Shown here: positions 1 to 7,457 of the stretch, piece by piece
How positions within the stretch are numbered: the stretch's first letter is position 1
Layout: every line of letters starts with the position of its first letter
Assembly: GCA_964630755.1 (NCBI GenBank)
Contig: CAZVYS010000005.1
Span: forward strand, 1 to 48,339
Length of the DNA stretch: 48,339 bases
Reading direction: 5' to 3'
Source: CAZVYS01 sp964630755
GTDB taxonomy: Bacteria > Patescibacteriota > Microgenomatia > UBA1400 > CG1-02-47-37
Position numbers and translations under genes: made by a program
Notes under the pieces: generated by a model
What the model saw: the letters and a program-made list of their open reading frames with translations, nothing else
The model's database searches: none
What the model was told of the DNA's origin: nothing

Positions 1-20
1 GAGTTACTTAGAGAAATGCT

Positions 21-293
21 ATGAAAAGGAAAAGTAGTAAAGAGCCTAATCGAGTGGAAGCGAATCTTTTTTTTGTTTCTGAAAAAGAAATAAAAAAATT
101 AAATAAGAAACATCGAAAGCTAGATAAACCAACTGATGTTTTGTCATTTCCTTTAGGTCTAGCATTAGGACCAGATGGAGTGGTTAGATTAGGGGACATA
201 GTAATTTGTAAGGCTCAAGCTAAAAAGAAAAAACACTCAATTTCTTTTTTAGTTAAACACGGTATGTTGCATTTGTTAGGGGTTCATCATTAA
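21..293 (+). CDS. ybeY: YbeY endoribonuclease (short form)
   Basis: Zinc-dependent rRNA maturation endoribonuclease. The 90-aa product has the family core KPTDVLSFPL and the metal-binding signature HxxxHxxxxxH as HGMLHLLGVHH (His80, His84, His90). It ends on the last ligand, so the C-terminal helix of typical YbeY proteins (about 150 aa) is absent, and the N-terminus is also short. An in-frame TAG at 9-11 rules out an upstream extension. The usual YDH of the motif is VHH here. The stop overlaps the dnaX start (TAATG), so the two are translationally coupled. Family assignment is secure from the motifs; whether so short a form is active is not shown. Confidence 0.88.
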   Translation: MKRKSSKEPNRVEANLFFVSEKEIKKLNKKHRKLDKPTDVLSFPLGLALGPDGVVRLGDIVICKAQAKKKKHSISFLVKHGMLHLLGVHH

Positions 294-1789
294 TGGCTTT
301 TTATTTAAAATATCGACCACAAAAAATAAAAGAGCTAGATTTAGAGTCGGTTAGACTGGCTTTAACTGAAGCATTAAAAGCAAAAGAAGTAGCGCATGCT
401 TTTTTATTTGTAGGCCCAAAAGGAACAGGTAAAACATCTAGCGCTCGAATTGTGGCTAGGTCTGTAAATTGTGTTAAGAGAAAAAGTAATCAAGGGGAAC
501 CGTGTTTAAAGTGTGAGATGTGTAAGAATATCTTGAATGCAAAAACTCTAGATTTAATTGAGATTGATGCAGCTTCTAATAGGGGTATTGATGATATTAG
601 GGATCTAAAAGCCAAGATCAATTTGACTCCGAGTAGGGCCAAGATTAAAGTCTATATTATTGACGAAGTTCACATGTTAACTACAGAAGCTTTTAATGCC
701 TTGCTTAAAACATTAGAAGAACCACCGAGTCATGCTATGTTTGTTCTTTGTACTACTGAGCCACAAAAGTTACCAGAAACGATTACCTCAAGATGTTTTA
801 GAGTTAGTTTTAATAAAGCAACTGAAAAGGAAATAGTTCGATCTTTAAGTAGAGTAGTAAAAGGAGAAAAGATCAAGATAAATAAAAAAGACTTGTTAGT
901 GATTGCTAATAAAGCTAATGGTAGTTTTAGAGACGCAGTTAAGATACTTGAACAACTAGCTTCTGTGGGGAAAAGCATTAGCCGAAAAAGGGTTAAATCA
1001 GTTTTAAAAAGAGGTCTTGAAGATGGCAGTATTGATGACTGGCTAGTTTTGATTATTAATCAAAAAGTGGACAAAGCATTAGATTGGTTAAGTCAGGTAG
1101 TTAACAAGGGAGCTGATGTAAGGCAGCTAGCTAGAGAATCAGTTGAAAGATTAAGACAATTGTTGATGATTAAGTTAGAAGTTGAAAAAGGAGATGATTT
1201 ATTCAAAGAGCAGACAGTTGAGGTAGTTAAGCAGTTAACTTTTTATTTTCATCAGGCTGCAAGAGAGATAAAAGGAGCGGTGATTGAAAGCTTGCCGCTT
1301 GAGTTGATGATAGTTGAGTGGTCATCTTTTAATAAAGACAAAGCTGCTGCTGCTGATGATGATGAAAGAGAAGCATTAGAAGAAGAAAAAGTACCTAAGA
1401 CAACTAATTTAAAAAAAAGCTCAGGAAAATTAAGTATAGCTAAAGTAACTGATAAATGGCAGGAAGTATTAAAAGCTTTAAAGCCACATAATCATAGCTT
1501 GGAAGCTTTACTCAAAGCGACTAAGCCAAGCGGTTTTGATGGGGGAGTTTTGGTTTTGGAAGTGTTTTATAAGTTTCATAAGGAAAGACTAGAAGATGAT
1601 CGGTATCGGCAACTGGTAGAAACAGTGGCTTCTGAAATTTTAAGTAAACCAGTAAAAGTAAGATATTTACTTGGGGATAAAGTTAGGACAGTGGAGAATA
1701 AAAATAGTCAGGATGATAATGTTTCTGGTAAGATAGATAAAGATATTATTAAAACAGCCGAAGAGGTTTTTGGAGTGGAGGTGAATTGA
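293..1789 (+). CDS. dnaX: DNA polymerase III subunit gamma/tau
   Basis: Clamp-loader ATPase subunit. The 498-aa protein shows Walker A GPKGTGKT (residues 41-48), a cysteine cluster of the zinc-finger type (CVKRK...CLKCEMC), Walker B with DEVH, and the sensor-1/arginine-finger segment TTEPQKLPETITSRC. The ATPase and collar domains occupy about residues 1-360. A charged linker and a tau-type C-terminal domain follow. An A8 run at 1411-1418 lies exactly at the end of domain III and could allow frameshifting to a short gamma form (see findings). Gene order dnaX-ybaB-recR is the classical bacterial arrangement. Confidence 0.97.
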   Translation: MAFYLKYRPQKIKELDLESVRLALTEALKAKEVAHAFLFVGPKGTGKTSSARIVARSVNCVKRKSNQGEPCLKCEMCKNILNAKTLDLIEIDAASNRGIDDIRDLKAKINLTPSRAKIKVYIIDEVHMLTTEAFNALLKTLEEPPSHAMFVLCTTEPQKLPETITSRCFRVSFNKATEKEIVRSLSRVVKGEKIKINKKDLLVIANKANGSFRDAVKILEQLASVGKSISRKRVKSVLKRGLEDGSIDDWLVLIINQKVDKALDWLSQVVNKGADVRQLARESVERLRQLLMIKLEVEKGDDLFKEQTVEVVKQLTFYFHQAAREIKGAVIESLPLELMIVEWSSFNKDKAAAADDDEREALEEEKVPKTTNLKKSSGKLSIAKVTDKWQEVLKALKPHNHSLEALLKATKPSGFDGGVLVLEVFYKFHKERLEDDRYRQLVETVASEILSKPVKVRYLLGDKVRTVENKNSQDDNVSGKIDKDIIKTAEEVFGVEVN

Positions 1790-1793
1790 ATTT

Positions 1794-2096
1794 ATGGCAT
1801 TTGATAAAGTAAAACAACTTGGTCAGCTTAAGAAAATGCGAGATCAAGCCATGGCTATTCAAAAACAACTAGCTCAAGAAGAGATAGCATTAGATGAAGG
1901 TGGTATTAAGATAGTTATTTCTGGTGATCAAAAATTAAAAGCTCTTGAAATAGACGGAATGAGTAATGCTAGAGTTCTAGATTTAATTAATAAAGCTATA
2001 AAGAAATCCCAAGAAGTGGCTGCTAAGAAGTTGGCTGAAATGAGCGGTGGTTTGACTGGTATGTTAAAAGGTCAAGGTCTTGGTGGAGGACAGTAG
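1794..2096 (+). CDS. ybaB: YbaB/EbfC nucleoid-associated protein
   Basis: Small DNA-binding dimer that coats nucleoid DNA. The 100-aa product has the family pattern: an N-terminal helix rich in Lys/Gln (MRDQAMAIQKQLAQEE), a central strand region (GGIKIVISGDQKLKALEI), a C-terminal helix, and a Gly-rich end. A good Shine-Dalgarno GGAGGTG at 1776-1783 overlaps the dnaX 3' end. Position immediately after dnaX and before recR is typical. Confidence 0.93.
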   Translation: MAFDKVKQLGQLKKMRDQAMAIQKQLAQEEIALDEGGIKIVISGDQKLKALEIDGMSNARVLDLINKAIKKSQEVAAKKLAEMSGGLTGMLKGQGLGGGQ

Positions 2097-2098
2097 AT

Positions 2099-2890
2099 TT
2101 ATATAGTTTCAATCTTAATTTTGGTGCCGATCGGAGGGTGATCAAATTGACTTGAGGCATTTCCAGAACGTAAAAATACTTCCATAAATGGATCGTCTCC
2201 GCCCGAGCTTCCAGGAGCAAAAGCTAGATCACCAGATTTGACCTCAAAATTTCCGTTGGTATAGAAACCAGTTTGATAGATGTGATTAATAATAACTCTA
2301 GTTTTTGAGCCTGGTTTTAGCTTGACTGTTGAATAGCGAATAGTGGTTTTGATGTTGCCGTAAGAATCAATATGCATGATTTTGTTTTTAGGAATGTTGG
2401 CAATAGAGTCAACAGGTAGTTTTTTACCCAAAGTTTCTTTTTTTTGATCTTTTAAAATATTAACTACAGCTTGAGGGTAAAAGTCACGAGAGCGGAATTG
2501 CGAACCTTTGTTTGAGACTTTAATTTGATGAAATTCTTTAATATTATTTTTAATAAAACTAAAGCAGTGGCCTGCATCAACAGCACAAATTTCAACTCCA
2601 TTATCAAGTAAAGCATACTTTAGTTTTTCACCTTCGTTTTGGGATCTTTTTTGGGAATCGTCGGTTCGAGGAGCGGTGTTGCTAAATACAAACATGTTTT
2701 GACTGGGATTATATAAAGCCAGTTGAGCAATAATAAAGCCTGTATTTAAAGTAGAGAACGGGGGAGTGGAAATGGTATGAATTTCTGCCTGTGGAAGTAA
2801 GTTTTTAAAACGTTGGGCTACTTCTGCAAAAGCTAGATCACCAGTACCGTAGTCAGCGATAATGTGGATATAAGGATAGTTAGATTTCAC
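2099..2890 (-). CDS. SAM hydroxide adenosyltransferase (DUF62) family protein
   Basis: Probable member of the SAM hydrolase/fluorinase-like family, whose characterised members split S-adenosylmethionine to adenosine and methionine with water. Visible family features are an N-terminal nucleotide-site segment (IIADYGTGDLAFAEVAQ), a central LLDNGVE, and a C-terminal domain with IDSYGNIKTTI and APGSSGGDD followed by a Gly/Asn-Ala-Ser segment. The usual VDPGVG motif is not clear, so the protein is divergent and the substrate uncertain. It is convergent with ybaB, which ends 2 bp away. The start is GTG at 2890, preceded by a clear promoter whose -10 ends 6 nt from the start codon. Confidence 0.72.
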   Translation of the reverse strand: MKSNYPYIHIIADYGTGDLAFAEVAQRFKNLLPQAEIHTISTPPFSTLNTGFIIAQLALYNPSQNMFVFSNTAPRTDDSQKRSQNEGEKLKYALLDNGVEICAVDAGHCFSFIKNNIKEFHQIKVSNKGSQFRSRDFYPQAVVNILKDQKKETLGKKLPVDSIANIPKNKIMHIDSYGNIKTTIRYSTVKLKPGSKTRVIINHIYQTGFYTNGNFEVKSGDLAFAPGSSGGDDPFMEVFLRSGNASSQFDHPPIGTKIKIETI

Positions 2891-2941
2891 CTTTTTATTG
2901 TAAAGGTAAGTAAAAGATACGTCAATGATCTGTGGTATACT
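2891..2941. promoter_or_regulatory. Divergent promoters of SAM-hydrolase-like gene and recR
   Basis: Minus strand: -35 TTGACG (plus 2920-2925), 17-bp spacer, -10 TACAAT (plus 2897-2902), then 6 nt to the GTG start at 2890. Plus strand: -10 TATACT at 2936-2941, 5 nt before the recR ATG, with no clear -35. Both would give mRNAs starting at or next to the start codon. Confidence 0.65.
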
Positions 2942-2946
2942 GAGTT

Positions 2947-3549
2947 ATGAAACTTGCCCGTGCCGTGACCAGGTTGATTGAGTCTTTTGAGAAACTTCCG
3001 GGCATTGGTCCAAAGACAGCCCAAAGATTAGCTTTTTATTTACTTTGTAATCCACAAAAAGAACTAGATTTTTTTGCACATTCTTTAACTAGATTAAAAA
3101 AAGATACCAAAGAATGTGGAGTTTGTTTTAATGTGTCAGAATCAGACCCATGTTATATTTGCACGGATGGAAGTAGAGATAATAAAAAGATTTGCATGGT
3201 TGAACAACCTTTAGATGTGTTGGCGATTGAAAAAGGAGGGTTTTATAATGGGCAATATCATGTTTTAGGAGGAGCTATTTCTCCTTTAAATAATATAGGT
3301 CCTGAAGAGCTACATATTTACGACTTATTTCCAAGATTAAAAAATGGTAAAATTCAAGAACTAATTATTGCTACTAATCCAAACATGGAGGGTGAAGCAA
3401 CAGCCATGTATATTAAAAAAATGATTAATGACAAAAAAATAAAAATAAAAATCAATCGCCTCGGTAGAGGATTACCGATCGGGGCAGATTTAGAGTACGC
3501 AGATGAAGTAACATTAAGTAAAGCCTTTGAAGGTAGAAGGGAATACTAA
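2947..3549 (+). CDS. recR: Recombination protein RecR
   Basis: RecFOR-pathway DNA clamp. In order: a helix-hairpin-helix (LPGIGPKTAQRLAFYLL, about residues 18-34), a four-cysteine zinc finger (CGVCFN...CYIC), a Toprim domain (ICMVEQPLDVLAIEKGG onward) with the conserved GGAISPLN, and the C-terminal segment INRLGRGLPIGADLEYAD. The length of 200 aa is normal. Third member of the dnaX-ybaB-recR set, interrupted here by an inserted minus-strand gene. Confidence 0.97.
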   Translation: MKLARAVTRLIESFEKLPGIGPKTAQRLAFYLLCNPQKELDFFAHSLTRLKKDTKECGVCFNVSESDPCYICTDGSRDNKKICMVEQPLDVLAIEKGGFYNGQYHVLGGAISPLNNIGPEELHIYDLFPRLKNGKIQELIIATNPNMEGEATAMYIKKMINDKKIKIKINRLGRGLPIGADLEYADEVTLSKAFEGRREY

Positions 3550-3561
3550 AGGATTACAATT

Positions 3562-4134
3562 ATGAAAATATATTTTTCAGCAGCTATTTTGTATAAAAAG
3601 AATAAAGAAGATACTTATCGAAAGATAATCTCGATACTTAAAAAAAATAATTATCAAGTGTTATCTTACGGAGTTTTGGATAAAGAAATTGATGTTATTT
3701 TAAAGCAAACAGATAAGCAAAGGATAGAGTTTTATAATAGTGTGATTAAGTGGATCAATGAGTGTGATTTAATGATCACTGAAGCCTCTTTTCCGTCTAC
3801 GATTCATATAGGGCATGAGATTAGCTTAGCGATTGAGAAAAATAAACCAGTGATCGCTTTACATGAAAAAGGAAAAGAGCCGTTTTTCTTAAAAGGTATA
3901 AATACAGATAAGTTGTTTTTAGTTGAGTATGACTTAGATAATTTGGAAAGAGAGATAAAGCAAGGCATTGATTATGCAAAAGATCAAATGGATACTAGGT
4001 TTAATTTTTTTATCTCTCCAAAGATAGGTAATTATCTAGATTGGATAGCGAAAAAGAAAAAGACTCCACGGGCAGTTTATTTAAGAAAACTGATTGAAGA
4101 AAACATGGAAGAGAATCAAGACTACAAAGGTTAG
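3562..4134 (+). CDS. Nucleoside deoxyribosyltransferase-like domain fused to ribbon-helix-helix tail
   Basis: 190 aa, not a named family. Residues 1-130 look like the nucleoside 2-deoxyribosyltransferase fold: an opening MKIYFSAAI strand, then CDLMITEASFPSTIHIGHEI and KPVIALHEK, which match the Asp/Glu-bearing loop and strand of that superfamily. Residues about 146-183 (RFNFFISPKIGNYLDWIAKK, then TPRAVYLRKLIEENM) read as a strand-helix-turn-helix unit like MetJ/Arc DNA-binding domains. It follows recR by 12 bp and may share its transcript. Function unknown; a nucleotide-responsive regulator or a nucleotide hydrolase are possibilities. Confidence 0.55.
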   Translation: MKIYFSAAILYKKNKEDTYRKIISILKKNNYQVLSYGVLDKEIDVILKQTDKQRIEFYNSVIKWINECDLMITEASFPSTIHIGHEISLAIEKNKPVIALHEKGKEPFFLKGINTDKLFLVEYDLDNLEREIKQGIDYAKDQMDTRFNFFISPKIGNYLDWIAKKKKTPRAVYLRKLIEENMEENQDYKG

Positions 4135-4355
4135 TTAAAGATAGATTTTAGCCAACTGAAAAAATTGAACTGAGAAGGGGATTGGGTTGAATCTTCATCT
4201 TGGTCGTCATTGTTATCGGTATCTTCATTTGGATGAATAGTAATAGTTACTTTAGTTTTTTGAGAAGTAGTGGTAAAGGTGTTGGGAAGATTGGCTAGTA
4301 AAACAAGACTGATAAAAGTTAGAGTAAGGAAAAATAATCGTCGCGGTTTGGGCAT
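4131..4355 (-). CDS. Small secreted or membrane-anchored hypothetical protein
   Basis: 74 aa from the ATG at 4355. A basic start (MPKPRR) is followed by one hydrophobic stretch (about residues 6-24) that can be a signal peptide or anchor. Then comes a Thr-rich segment and a very acidic low-complexity region (EDTDNNDDQDEDS). No family recognised. A strong promoter (TTGTCA, 18 bp, TATACT) ends 6 nt before the ATG, which supports a real gene. It overlaps the upstream plus-strand gene tail by 4 bp. Confidence 0.55.
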   Translation of the reverse strand: MPKPRRLFFLTLTFISLVLLANLPNTFTTTSQKTKVTITIHPNEDTDNNDDQDEDSTQSPSQFNFFSWLKSIFN

Positions 4356-4361
4356 TATCAA

Positions 4362-4413
4362 AGTATATCATAAGAATTTGAGGGTTGACAAAAATTATCT
4401 ATATGTATTAAAT
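4362..4413. promoter_or_regulatory. Divergent promoters with overlapping -35 boxes
   Basis: Minus strand: TTGTCA (plus 4386-4391), 18-bp spacer, TATACT (plus 4362-4367), serving the small acidic protein. Plus strand: TTGACA 4385-4390, 17-bp spacer, TTAAAT 4408-4413, serving the gene at 4440. The two -35 boxes share five bases, so the two polymerases should compete. Confidence 0.6.
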
Positions 4414-4439
4414 GTGTGTAATAAAGGGATCCTAAAAAA

Positions 4440-4928
4440 ATGAAAAACTTAAAACCGTGGCGTTACTTTATAGGGATATTTTTTGTAGGGTTAATTGGAT
4501 TGAGTTTTTTAATTGATCTAAAAGTGAGTCAGCCAGTTAAGGAAATTAGCATTAATAACTTAGAAGTGGTGAGTGAAGAAGATGGGCCGGTAGTTAGTTT
4601 TGATTTAGTTAATCATAGCGAAAAGCAACAAGAGATTTCTGAGCTTGAGGTTGGTTTAAATAACTTAGCTGGGATGACTTTAGATAGGGTCGATGTAAGT
4701 GAGCCAGTCGTACTTGAACCGGGCAATAAACGAAGAATCGAGATGGCTTGGGGTGATAAAGTGGGTGCAAAGGGGTGGTTGTGGACCAATATTAGACTAG
4801 AGGGTAGTCAAGCTCATCAACAGTTAAGTTTCAGTTGGCCTAAGTTAGATATAAGCTCACCAATGTCGCTACTAGCTTTTTCACCAGTGATTTTGTGGTT
4901 TGTAGTTAAACGTAGTTTTTTCACATAA
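4440..4928 (+). CDS. Membrane-anchored extracytoplasmic protein, unknown
   Basis: 162 aa. One membrane segment near the N-terminus (about residues 10-27), a beta-rich extracytoplasmic domain of about 110 residues with an Ig-like alternating pattern (ISINNLEVVSEEDGPVVSFD, then LEPGNKRRIEMAWG), and a second membrane segment at the C-terminus (about 140-157, ending KRSFFT). No named family. It lies just upstream of the WxL-like surface genes and its beta-sandwich resembles the type found in their partner proteins, so it may belong to the same surface system. This link is inference. Confidence 0.6.
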   Translation: MKNLKPWRYFIGIFFVGLIGLSFLIDLKVSQPVKEISINNLEVVSEEDGPVVSFDLVNHSEKQQEISELEVGLNNLAGMTLDRVDVSEPVVLEPGNKRRIEMAWGDKVGAKGWLWTNIRLEGSQAHQQLSFSWPKLDISSPMSLLAFSPVILWFVVKRSFFT

Positions 4929-4984
4929 TCTTCACACGCTAGGGATAGTGTCTTCCTATAGTATTGACTACTAAATGCAGGGTC

Positions 4985-5014
4985 TTGACAAAGTGTTAAA
5001 AATATCACTATACT
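4985..5014 (+). promoter_or_regulatory. Promoter of the WxL-like surface locus
   Basis: TTGACA 4985-4990, 18-bp spacer, TATACT 5009-5014. The -10 and its downstream flank (TATACTTTGATA) match the promoter at 4362-4367 exactly. A start near 5021 gives a leader of about 190 nt before the WxL gene at 5209. Confidence 0.7.
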
Positions 5015-5117
5015 TTGATATAGTTGTTTTAAGTTTGATTTATTAATGACAGACTTATAGCAAACAAAAAAACCTAATATGACCGTGACATTAAAAAAGT
5101 TTGGGGATTTTTATTTT

Positions 5118-5157
5118 AAAGCACCGTAAGCTTAAAAAGCTTAAAGGTGTTTTTTTT
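5118..5157 (+). terminator. Intrinsic terminator or attenuator in the WxL gene leader
   Basis: CACC, then TAAGCTT, a 3-nt loop AAA, AAGCTTA, then GGTG form an 11-bp stem with a small internal loop. AAAG before it pairs with the U run, and eight T follow at 5150-5157. It sits between the promoter at 5009 and the start at 5209, so it would either end a short RNA of about 135 nt or act as an attenuator. Confidence 0.65.
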
Positions 5158-5208
5158 ATTGAAAACACATATCTAACAAATAAAACCTTGAAAGGGGGTG
5201 AAAATAAT

Positions 5209-5829
5209 ATGACAAAAACAATCAAAAAATTAATCGCTACTGGATCTTCATTAGTACTGCTTGCTAATGCAGCTTCACCTATACTAGCTGTTGCTTTGAA
5301 TGATGATGTAACAACTGTAGTTAACCAAGGAGTTAATGCTGGTGCACTTACCATGCAAGCTCCTGATGATGTAACTATGGATGATGTTACTGTATCTTCA
5401 GATACACAAACAGTTGGCGGTGGCGCTTTTTCTGGCGATGGAGATAGTAACGAAGCTAACAACTGGAAAGTTGATGATGCTCGTGGACACAAGCCTACCC
5501 TTCGACCAGGATGGAGTTTAACAGTAGTTGCTGATGACTTTTCTGATGGCGATGCCGAAGAATCTGTTATTGACGTGACTAACTTAACAACTACTCCCAA
5601 CGATGCTGAAGCATTTTTTTCAGCTAATGTTGCTGATATGAGTTTAGGTGGCGCAGCTGCCTTTACTGATGCAGATGACGATGGTACATCAGATGCTAAT
5701 AGTGTAGCCTCTGCTCCTGCCACTAAAGGTAGGGGTCGTTTTCAGGGAGATGTGGGTTTAACCTTAGTGGTACCTGCAAATACAGATGCTGTTGAATACA
5801 GTACGACTTTGACATACACGGTTTCCTAA
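5209..5829 (+). CDS. Small WxL-domain-like surface protein
   Basis: 206-aa secreted acidic protein. Signal peptide at residues 1-27 (MTKTIKKL, hydrophobic core, SPILA). The mature part matches the WxL domain of Firmicute surface proteins: a VDDARG segment, then GWSLTV (Trp102, first W-x-L motif), and at the C-terminus GRGRFQGDVGLTLVVPANT then YSTTLTYTVS, equivalent to the second motif but with Trp replaced by Tyr. WxL domains bind peptidoglycan non-covalently in Firmicutes. The start is chosen at 5209 because of the strong Shine-Dalgarno AAAGGGGGTG and signal peptide; the frame is open back to 5101 without support. Heads the WxL/WxLIP locus. Confidence 0.75.
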   Translation: MTKTIKKLIATGSSLVLLANAASPILAVALNDDVTTVVNQGVNAGALTMQAPDDVTMDDVTVSSDTQTVGGGAFSGDGDSNEANNWKVDDARGHKPTLRPGWSLTVVADDFSDGDAEESVIDVTNLTTTPNDAEAFFSANVADMSLGGAAAFTDADDDGTSDANSVASAPATKGRGRFQGDVGLTLVVPANTDAVEYSTTLTYTVS

Positions 5830-5835
5830 AAAAAC

Positions 5836-5956
5836 CGCCCCGACGATTAAGTCGGGGGGACCCTAAAACCGTGACGTTTGGGCGCTAACATATTAGCAAA
5901 CTTAACAACTAAATGTCAAGAGAACCATTCCGGGATAACCCCCGGAATGGTTTCTC
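5836..5956 (+). other. Structured intercistronic region with four hairpins
   Basis: Four consecutive inverted repeats lie between the two WxL-like genes. They are CCCCGAC/GTCGGGG (5838-5844 with 5851-5857); CCC-AAAC/GTTT-GGG (about 5861-5882); GCTAA/TTAGC (5884-5888 with 5893-5897); and a strong 11-bp stem ACCATTCCGGG/CCCGGAATGGT with loop ATAACC inside 5920-5956. The last ends 6 nt before the next start codon, which has no Shine-Dalgarno. There is no T run, so this is not a classic terminator. It may set the ratio of the two proteins through processing or translational control. Confidence 0.6.
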
Positions 5957-5962
5957 GCAGTC

Positions 5963-7456
5963 ATGAAAGAAATAATAATAGCTTTATTACTATTAAGTTT
6001 TTTTATTTTAGAAATTAAGTGGGGTAAAGCTGAAGAGCTTAAAGTCCATTTTAGCAATGCTAAATTTTGGTCTGGAACTGAGGTAATTAGTATAGCTACT
6101 GATAGTCAATTTAATCAGCTAACAAACAAGTTTAACAATCGGGAAAAATTGAATTTTAAAATAGAAAGTAGCCGAATCAAGTTATTAAAGGGTAAAAATT
6201 ATTTGAATCTCGAGGATAAGAACGGAAATAAACTTGAAAATAAAGCTCTCATAAAGAGAGAAGAGAATGGTTTATTTAAGGCAGAACTGGAACTATCTGA
6301 TCTTGAACCTGGACCATATTTTATATCAGTTAACATGAATGGTTATGGTAAGAGGCGAAAACTTGAAAGGCTGCTTTTTAAGCAAATCATAACAATAGAT
6401 GACCAAGAGGAATATTTAAAGTGGTTTCAGGCAGGAAAAGAGGACGAAATGAGCTTGGGTGTGGGTCAGAATCGACAGATGGGTTTTAAGCTGAGTTTGG
6501 GTAATGGTGAGGCAGTCTATTCAAATTTTAAGGTCAATGATTATTTAGGTAATCGGCAACAAATAGATAATTATCAAATTAGAGAAGTTGATGGAGTATA
6601 TTTAGTAGATTTGAATTTAAATGGCTTGGATTTAAATGACGATCAATGGTACTTTTTAAGCTATGATGTAACTTCAGAGACTGATAAGCGATATCGGGGA
6701 GCGAAAAGCTTTTATGTTAAGGATAGTTTGCCTGAGGCATTAATTGAGTTACCAGAAGATAAATCCGAGGTTAGTGGTCAGGTTGAGGTGAGGGGAACAG
6801 CTAAAGATGAGTTGTTTTATCATTATTACGTTGATGTTGAAGGTAAAAATGGGATTAGTTTGGTGGAAGGGATACAAACAAAATTAGTTGAAGAGGATTT
6901 GTTGGTTACTTGGGATACAGACAATTTTGACAAAGATAATTATAGTTTACGGTTGACAGTAGTAGATTGGGTGGGAAATCAGGGGCAAATGGAAGTTAGA
7001 GTTAAGTTAAAAGGACACACTAAGAAGTTTAGATTAGAAGTGCCTAGAAAGGTCAAGATGGAGGAAATTGAGGTGTTAACTTTTCCTCAAGTTAGTCATG
7101 GTCAGATGGGCAAAAACAATGGTAAAAAAGGAATTGAGGTTGAAGATGATCGAGGAGCTTACACTGGTTGGAGTGTGACTGGATCGATGACTGATTTTAC
7201 TAGCGATGAACAAGTGATTGAGCTTAATAATTTATTGATTCAACCTCAGAGACCGGTGGTAGTTAAAGGGCAGACTGAAGGCCTTCAGGCTGGAGGGTCG
7301 ATTCGGCCAAACGTTAATGAGATTTTTAGTTTTATGAATGCAGATACTGGTTATGGTAATGGTAAGTATAGGCAGCAGGTGTTATTGGATTTAGATATTA
7401 AGGCAAATATATCAGCTGGAGATTATCAATCACAATTAATAATTACTTTGCAATAA
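5963..7456 (+). CDS. Large WxL-domain-like surface protein
   Basis: 497 aa. Signal peptide at about residues 1-23 (MKEIIIALLLLSFFILEIKWGKA). A long beta-rich region follows, with Ig/Big-like repeats (one carries LIELPEDKSEVSGQVEVRGTA). The C-terminal 110 residues are a second WxL-like domain: EVEDDRGAYTGWSVTG (Trp403, W-x-V) and the ending YRQQVLLDLDIKA then GDYQSQLIITLQ. This small-plus-large WxL pairing is how Firmicute WxL operons are built. No Shine-Dalgarno is seen; a strong hairpin abuts the start. Confidence 0.7.
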   Translation: MKEIIIALLLLSFFILEIKWGKAEELKVHFSNAKFWSGTEVISIATDSQFNQLTNKFNNREKLNFKIESSRIKLLKGKNYLNLEDKNGNKLENKALIKREENGLFKAELELSDLEPGPYFISVNMNGYGKRRKLERLLFKQIITIDDQEEYLKWFQAGKEDEMSLGVGQNRQMGFKLSLGNGEAVYSNFKVNDYLGNRQQIDNYQIREVDGVYLVDLNLNGLDLNDDQWYFLSYDVTSETDKRYRGAKSFYVKDSLPEALIELPEDKSEVSGQVEVRGTAKDELFYHYYVDVEGKNGISLVEGIQTKLVEEDLLVTWDTDNFDKDNYSLRLTVVDWVGNQGQMEVRVKLKGHTKKFRLEVPRKVKMEEIEVLTFPQVSHGQMGKNNGKKGIEVEDDRGAYTGWSVTGSMTDFTSDEQVIELNNLLIQPQRPVVVKGQTEGLQAGGSIRPNVNEIFSFMNADTGYGNGKYRQQVLLDLDIKANISAGDYQSQLIITLQ

Positions 7457-7457
7457 T

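Noticed and set aside
5101..5208. N-terminal extension of the WxL gene
   Set aside because: The frame is open, but it runs across the terminator hairpin and lacks a ribosome site; ATG 5209 has a strong Shine-Dalgarno and begins a signal peptide.
5091..5723. Long minus-strand frame (210 codons) opposite the small WxL gene
   Set aside because: It is a shadow of the Asp/Ala/Thr/Ser-rich plus-strand gene; it has no ribosome site, its composition is Ser/Ala/Val low complexity, and the plus strand has a signal peptide and WxL motifs.
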